NCBI GenBank assembly: GCA_902782905.1
Contig: CACZPB010000053.1
Coordinates: 1 to 16,651, forward strand
From: an uncultured bacterium
Lineage (GTDB): Bacteria; Cyanobacteriota; Vampirovibrionia; Gastranaerophilales; Gastranaerophilaceae
Direction: 5' to 3'
DNA length: 16,651 nucleotides
The notes beneath the pieces were generated by a model that was not told where the DNA came from, searched no databases, and saw only the letters and a program-made list of their open reading frames with translations. Below, in pieces: positions 14,394 to 16,651 of the stretch (its first letter is position 1; every line of letters begins with the position of its first letter). Made by a program: the position numbers and the translations under genes.

Positions 14394-15554
14394 ATGTTTG
14401 AAAGAAAAATAAAAAATGATTATTTGAAACTCGCACAAATCATATACGGCGGAGAATTTTATTTACAATTAAAAAACTACAAAATAAAAGAAATTGCTAG
14501 TTCAAAATTTCAAAAAGTTACGGATAGCCTGTTAAGCAAACAAGGTAACAATGACTATTATGCGTATAAAAACGATGATACAGGCTTTGTCGGTAACGTA
14601 TTTGACAATGGAAAAAATCTTGTCATTGCATACCGCGGGACGGAAAGACTGGGATTGGGCGAAAACGTTTCAGATATCAGTGCGCTGCTTAAGGACATTA
14701 TAACAGATGTTAACCTTATGACAGCAGAATTTGACAATCAGTTTAAAGACGCATGGGAATTTTATAAAATAGTAAAAAACGAAAACCCTAAAAGAAAAAT
14801 TGTTATAGTAGGACAATCACTGGGAGGTGCCTTAGCTCAGATTGTTGCCGCAAAAGAATTTACTGTTAACCGAGAAAAAGTTGAGACATACACTTTTAAC
14901 GCTCCGGGGTGCTCTCACCTTTTAGACACCTATGACTGCAACCTAAGATACGATTACAGTTTTATTACAAATTATTCAGTGATGAACGATTGGTGCGGAA
15001 TGTTCGGAGAACACGTCGGTAAAAGATATTTAATCAAACCAATAGCAATTCCGGCGTCAGAAGAAAACTCAACCGCTGAGATTCTTAATAATATTTTGCT
15101 TAAAACTCACGAAGGAATTTTTGATTACACAGAAAATTTGATGGGCAAGGTTATTAACAAGCCTTCAAACTTCAACCAAAAAGAGGGCTTATCACTATGG
15201 TATTTCGATAACAATAACCCGTTGAAGAATTATGCAAATATTTCTGATTTTGCAAAAGAAAATGCACAAAATGTTACACAAACAGATTATTCAAAAAATG
15301 AATTTCTGCAAAAGGTGCAGCAATTCTTTATAAATGATGCAGCAGAAGAAGCCCAAGAATCGCCGGTTGCTGTAGCTATAAAAAACACAATGGATAATTT
15401 TATCGCAAGTTCTAATGAACAATTTGCAAAAATAATGGAAAATTTTAACAATAATAGTTTCACTACTGCAATAAAAATTTTAGATTCAACTTTTTCAGAG
15501 TTATCTTTGGACAACCTAGAAAACGCAAAAAAGATTGTAGCCAAAATCAAATAA
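14394..15554 (+). CDS. Class 3 (fungal-type) lipase / alpha-beta hydrolase
   Basis: The product is 386 residues. The nucleophile elbow GQSLGG (140-145) places the catalytic Ser at 142. 'AYRGTE' (79-84) matches the oxyanion-side strand of class 3 lipases, and 'DIITDVNL' the segment after it. Asp199 (in 'NDWCG') and His239 (in 'KTHEG') are the best candidates for the rest of the triad. No signal peptide or membrane helix is seen, so the enzyme is cytoplasmic or exported by a signal-less route. The last ~120 residues form a separate, mostly helical extension of unknown role. It hydrolyses ester bonds, probably of lipids. The gene stands alone, divergent from the glycan operon and convergent with the truncated TMEM43 gene. 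Confidence 0.8.
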   Translation: MFERKIKNDYLKLAQIIYGGEFYLQLKNYKIKEIASSKFQKVTDSLLSKQGNNDYYAYKNDDTGFVGNVFDNGKNLVIAYRGTERLGLGENVSDISALLKDIITDVNLMTAEFDNQFKDAWEFYKIVKNENPKRKIVIVGQSLGGALAQIVAAKEFTVNREKVETYTFNAPGCSHLLDTYDCNLRYDYSFITNYSVMNDWCGMFGEHVGKRYLIKPIAIPASEENSTAEILNNILLKTHEGIFDYTENLMGKVINKPSNFNQKEGLSLWYFDNNNPLKNYANISDFAKENAQNVTQTDYSKNEFLQKVQQFFINDAAEEAQESPVAVAIKNTMDNFIASSNEQFAKIMENFNNNSFTTAIKILDSTFSELSLDNLENAKKIVAKIK

Positions 15555-15575
15555 ATTATAAAAGTATAAAATAGT

Positions 15576-16049
15576 TTATTGTTCTGCTTTTATTAAATTT
15601 TTCTTCACAAACATTGTGATTATTCCACCGATAATTATCAACAGTAACGAAAGCAACGGTCTATAGGCAAACCAAGCAATACCAATAGTAAATAATGAGA
15701 GCGCACAAGAAATCAGTGCACAAATAAATGTCGTCGCCCAATTTGCTAATTGTCCTAAAATCGGCACTAAATTTAAGAGGTTCATTAAAGGTTCAAAGAG
15801 CAATTTTAGCCCTACAAACATTAAAAACCATCCCAGAATTCTAAATCCCATTGTTTGCAATTTGTTTTCATTTGTATATTTTTCCAGCATCTCGTCTTTG
15901 GTCATCTTGCTGTCGTATTGAATATATATTGCTCCAATTTTTTTATGCACCATAGAAGCAATAGTATTATCGCTCTTTTGTTCACCAATGATTGATACTG
16001 CACTATTTGAAGGAGCATAGTAGCCTGTAGGTTGGGTGAAACCCAACAA
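15576..16049 (-). pseudogene. 5'-truncated TMEM43-family membrane protein gene
   Basis: The open frame encodes the C-terminal third of a TMEM43 (PF07787)-type protein. The end of its extracytoplasmic domain ('IIGEQKSDNTIASM') is followed by 'FRILGWFLMFVGLKLLFEPL', 'LVPILGQLANW' and 'YRPLLSLLLIIIGG', giving three to four membrane helices. Family members are usually ~350-400 residues with an N-terminal helix and a long domain, all missing here. The only starts are a TTG without a ribosome binding site, and the first ~8 codons lie inside the REP-like repeat at 16027-16050. The break therefore coincides with the repeat. Upstream in the same frame there is a stop at 16089-16091. It is probably non-functional. 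Confidence 0.7.
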
Positions 16050-16050
16050 T
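16027..16050 (+). repeat. REP-like palindrome, outer left copy
   Basis: TTGGGT and ACCCAA flank a short loop after a 5' GTAGG head. The 24-base unit is the exact reverse complement of 16244-16267. Confidence 0.8.
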
Positions 16051-16124
16051 AACTTTTGTATTATGATTTTATTATGAATTATAGAAGATTATTTATACCA
16101 AATAGCATTGTTTTTATAACAGTG

Positions 16125-16147
16125 AATAGGTCGGGTTTTAACCCGAC
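16125..16147 (+). repeat. REP-like palindrome, inner left copy
   Basis: GTCGGGTT and AACCCGAC (16130-16147) form an eight-base-pair hairpin preceded by AATAG. It has the same head-plus-hairpin layout as the outer copies with a different stem sequence. Confidence 0.8.
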
Positions 16148-16164
16148 AAAAACTTACAAAATAT

Positions 16165-16189
16165 GTGCCGGGCTAAAGCCCGACCTATT
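16165..16189 (-). repeat. REP-like palindrome, inner right copy (inverted)
   Basis: CGGGCT (16169-16174) and AGCCCG (16177-16182), followed by ACCTATT, match the reverse complement of the inner left copy with a few substitutions. Confidence 0.8.
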
Positions 16190-16243
16190 TTTAGAAATAA
16201 ATTTTTTAAATTACCCATTGTTGTCTTTTTGTATGATTTAGTT

Positions 16244-16267
16244 ATTGTTGGGTTTCACCCAACCTAC
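16244..16267 (-). repeat. REP-like palindrome, outer right copy (inverted)
   Basis: Exact reverse complement of the unit at 16027-16050 over 24 bases. Together the four units form a nested, mirror-symmetric cluster about 240 bases long. Confidence 0.8.
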
Positions 16268-16278
16268 TTACTTTAGAT

Positions 16279-16348
16279 ATGATTATTCGTAGGAAACTTC
16301 CTACCGCCAAATCCTTTACACATAGCCGATTGAGGCGAAAATAATCAT
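16279..16348. repeat. Small inverted-repeat element with internal hairpin
   Basis: ATGATTATT (16279-16287) and AATAATCAT (16340-16348) are reverse complements bounding a 70-base stretch. Inside it GTAGGAA and TTCCTAC (16289-16304) form a hairpin. It could be another miniature palindromic element; no gene is present. Confidence 0.35.
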
Positions 16349-16418
16349 TTCAACCGAATAATTAACTGTCCTGAAAAAGTATACTAAACCCCCACATAGT
16401 TCTATTAAATTTTCATTT

Positions 16419-16435
16419 GCTCAGCCGGTAGAGCA
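16419..16435 (+). other. tRNA D-arm remnant
   Basis: GCTCAGCCGGTAGAGCA reproduces a complete tRNA D-arm (GCTC/GAGC stem, loop with the GG and TA of the D-loop). No matching acceptor stem, anticodon arm or T-arm is found, only a loose TTCGAA-like string ~15 bases later. It is a tRNA fragment, not a functional gene. Confidence 0.5.
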
Positions 16436-16514
16436 TGCATATCTTTATTCGAAGTTTTCTAAACTTTTTGTTAATTTGTTTTCCATAATTGTAGAATAAC
16501 ATAAAAATTAAATA

Positions 16515-16543
16515 TTGCGAAAGTCTTTTGTTTATGCTATGTT
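16515..16543 (+). promoter_or_regulatory. Promoter of the terminal biotin-synthase-like gene
   Basis: TTGCGA (16515-16520) is followed after 17 bases by TATGTT (16538-16543), with a TG at 16535-16536 giving an extended -10. Transcription would start near 16550. Confidence 0.5.
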
Positions 16544-16562
16544 ATGGCATACCATAACATAG
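16537..16562. promoter_or_regulatory. Perfect 11-bp dyad operator over -10 and transcription start
   Basis: CTATGTTATGG (16537-16547) and CCATAACATAG (16552-16562) are exact reverse complements around CATA. The dyad covers the -10, the expected start site and the edge of the AGGGG ribosome binding site (16561-16565), the classical position for a repressor site. It does not resemble the BirA or BioR consensus sites I know. Confidence 0.6.
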
Positions 16563-16570
16563 GGGAAATT

Positions 16571-16651
16571 ATGAATAAACAAGAACTATTAAAATTGTAT
16601 GATTTAGATTTGGACGAATTGATAAAGATATCGGAAAAAATTACAAGAAAA
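16571..16651 (+). CDS. Start of a radical-SAM-type gene, probably biotin synthase (3' partial)
   Basis: Only 27 codons are in the window. The ATG lies five bases after AGGGG. The visible N-terminus (around 'ELLKLYDLDLDELIKISEKI') lines up with the helical N-terminal stretch of biotin synthase, where a leucine-rich 'LL..L...A..I.R' pattern precedes the iron-sulfur cysteines. BioB inserts sulfur into dethiobiotin in the last step of biotin synthesis. The CxxxCxxC motif lies beyond the window, so related radical SAM enzymes such as HydE or ThiH remain possible. Expression is probably controlled by the dyad at 16537-16562. Confidence 0.4.
   Translation, partial: MNKQELLKLYDLDLDELIKISEKITRK

Noticed and set aside
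16056..16241. 61-codon plus-strand open frame within the palindrome cluster
   Set aside because: It is made largely of the two inner palindromes and has no coding character.

Overview
The window is a low-GC, Gram-negative-type bacterial chromosome segment with dense genes and AT-rich spacers. The mix of an MsbA-type exporter, a TagD/TagF-like glycerophosphate pathway, UDP-galactofuranose synthesis, class 3 lipase and interspersed palindromes would fit a gut Gastranaerophilales-type (Vampirovibrionia/Melainabacteria) or similar host-associated bacterium. This taxonomic guess is inference only; no rRNA or other marker gene is present.

Region 1 (1-2568) is accessory DNA. It holds the 3' end of an unrecognised gene, a membrane-anchored protein, an in-frame duplicate of the first gene's last ~58 codons, a small hydrophobic ORF on the other strand and one phage head-tail-connector-like gene. 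The order full C-terminus / membrane protein / orphan C-terminus resembles a polymorphic toxin-immunity locus, though the toxin fold is not recognised. Region 2 (2569-3112) has no convincing gene and is a mosaic of interspersed repeats and hairpins. It ends in the terminator of a small minus-strand gene (3113-3397).

Region 3 (3582-4343) is a secreted protein that reads as an ADP-ribosyltransferase-exoenzyme (VIP2/C3-like) fold whose R-STS-ExE active site is largely replaced. It is the most interesting gene here.

Region 4 (4373-14173, minus strand) is an eight-gene surface-glycan operon. In transcription order: GT2, UDP-galactopyranose mutase (glf), GT2, GT2, a GT2-CDP-glycerol glycerophosphotransferase fusion, a fucosyltransferase-like enzyme, glycerol-3-phosphate cytidylyltransferase (tagD) and an MsbA-like ABC exporter. 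Glf supplies UDP-Galf, TagD supplies CDP-glycerol for the fusion enzyme, and the exporter probably flips a lipid or lipid-linked product. The first five genes overlap or abut; the last three are more loosely spaced.

Region 5 (14394-16651) has a class 3 lipase, a 5'-truncated TMEM43-family gene cut at a palindromic repeat, a nested inverted cluster of REP-like palindromes, a tRNA D-arm remnant, and a promoter with a perfect 11-bp dyad over its -10/+1 region. That promoter drives the start of a gene that looks like biotin synthase and runs off the window.
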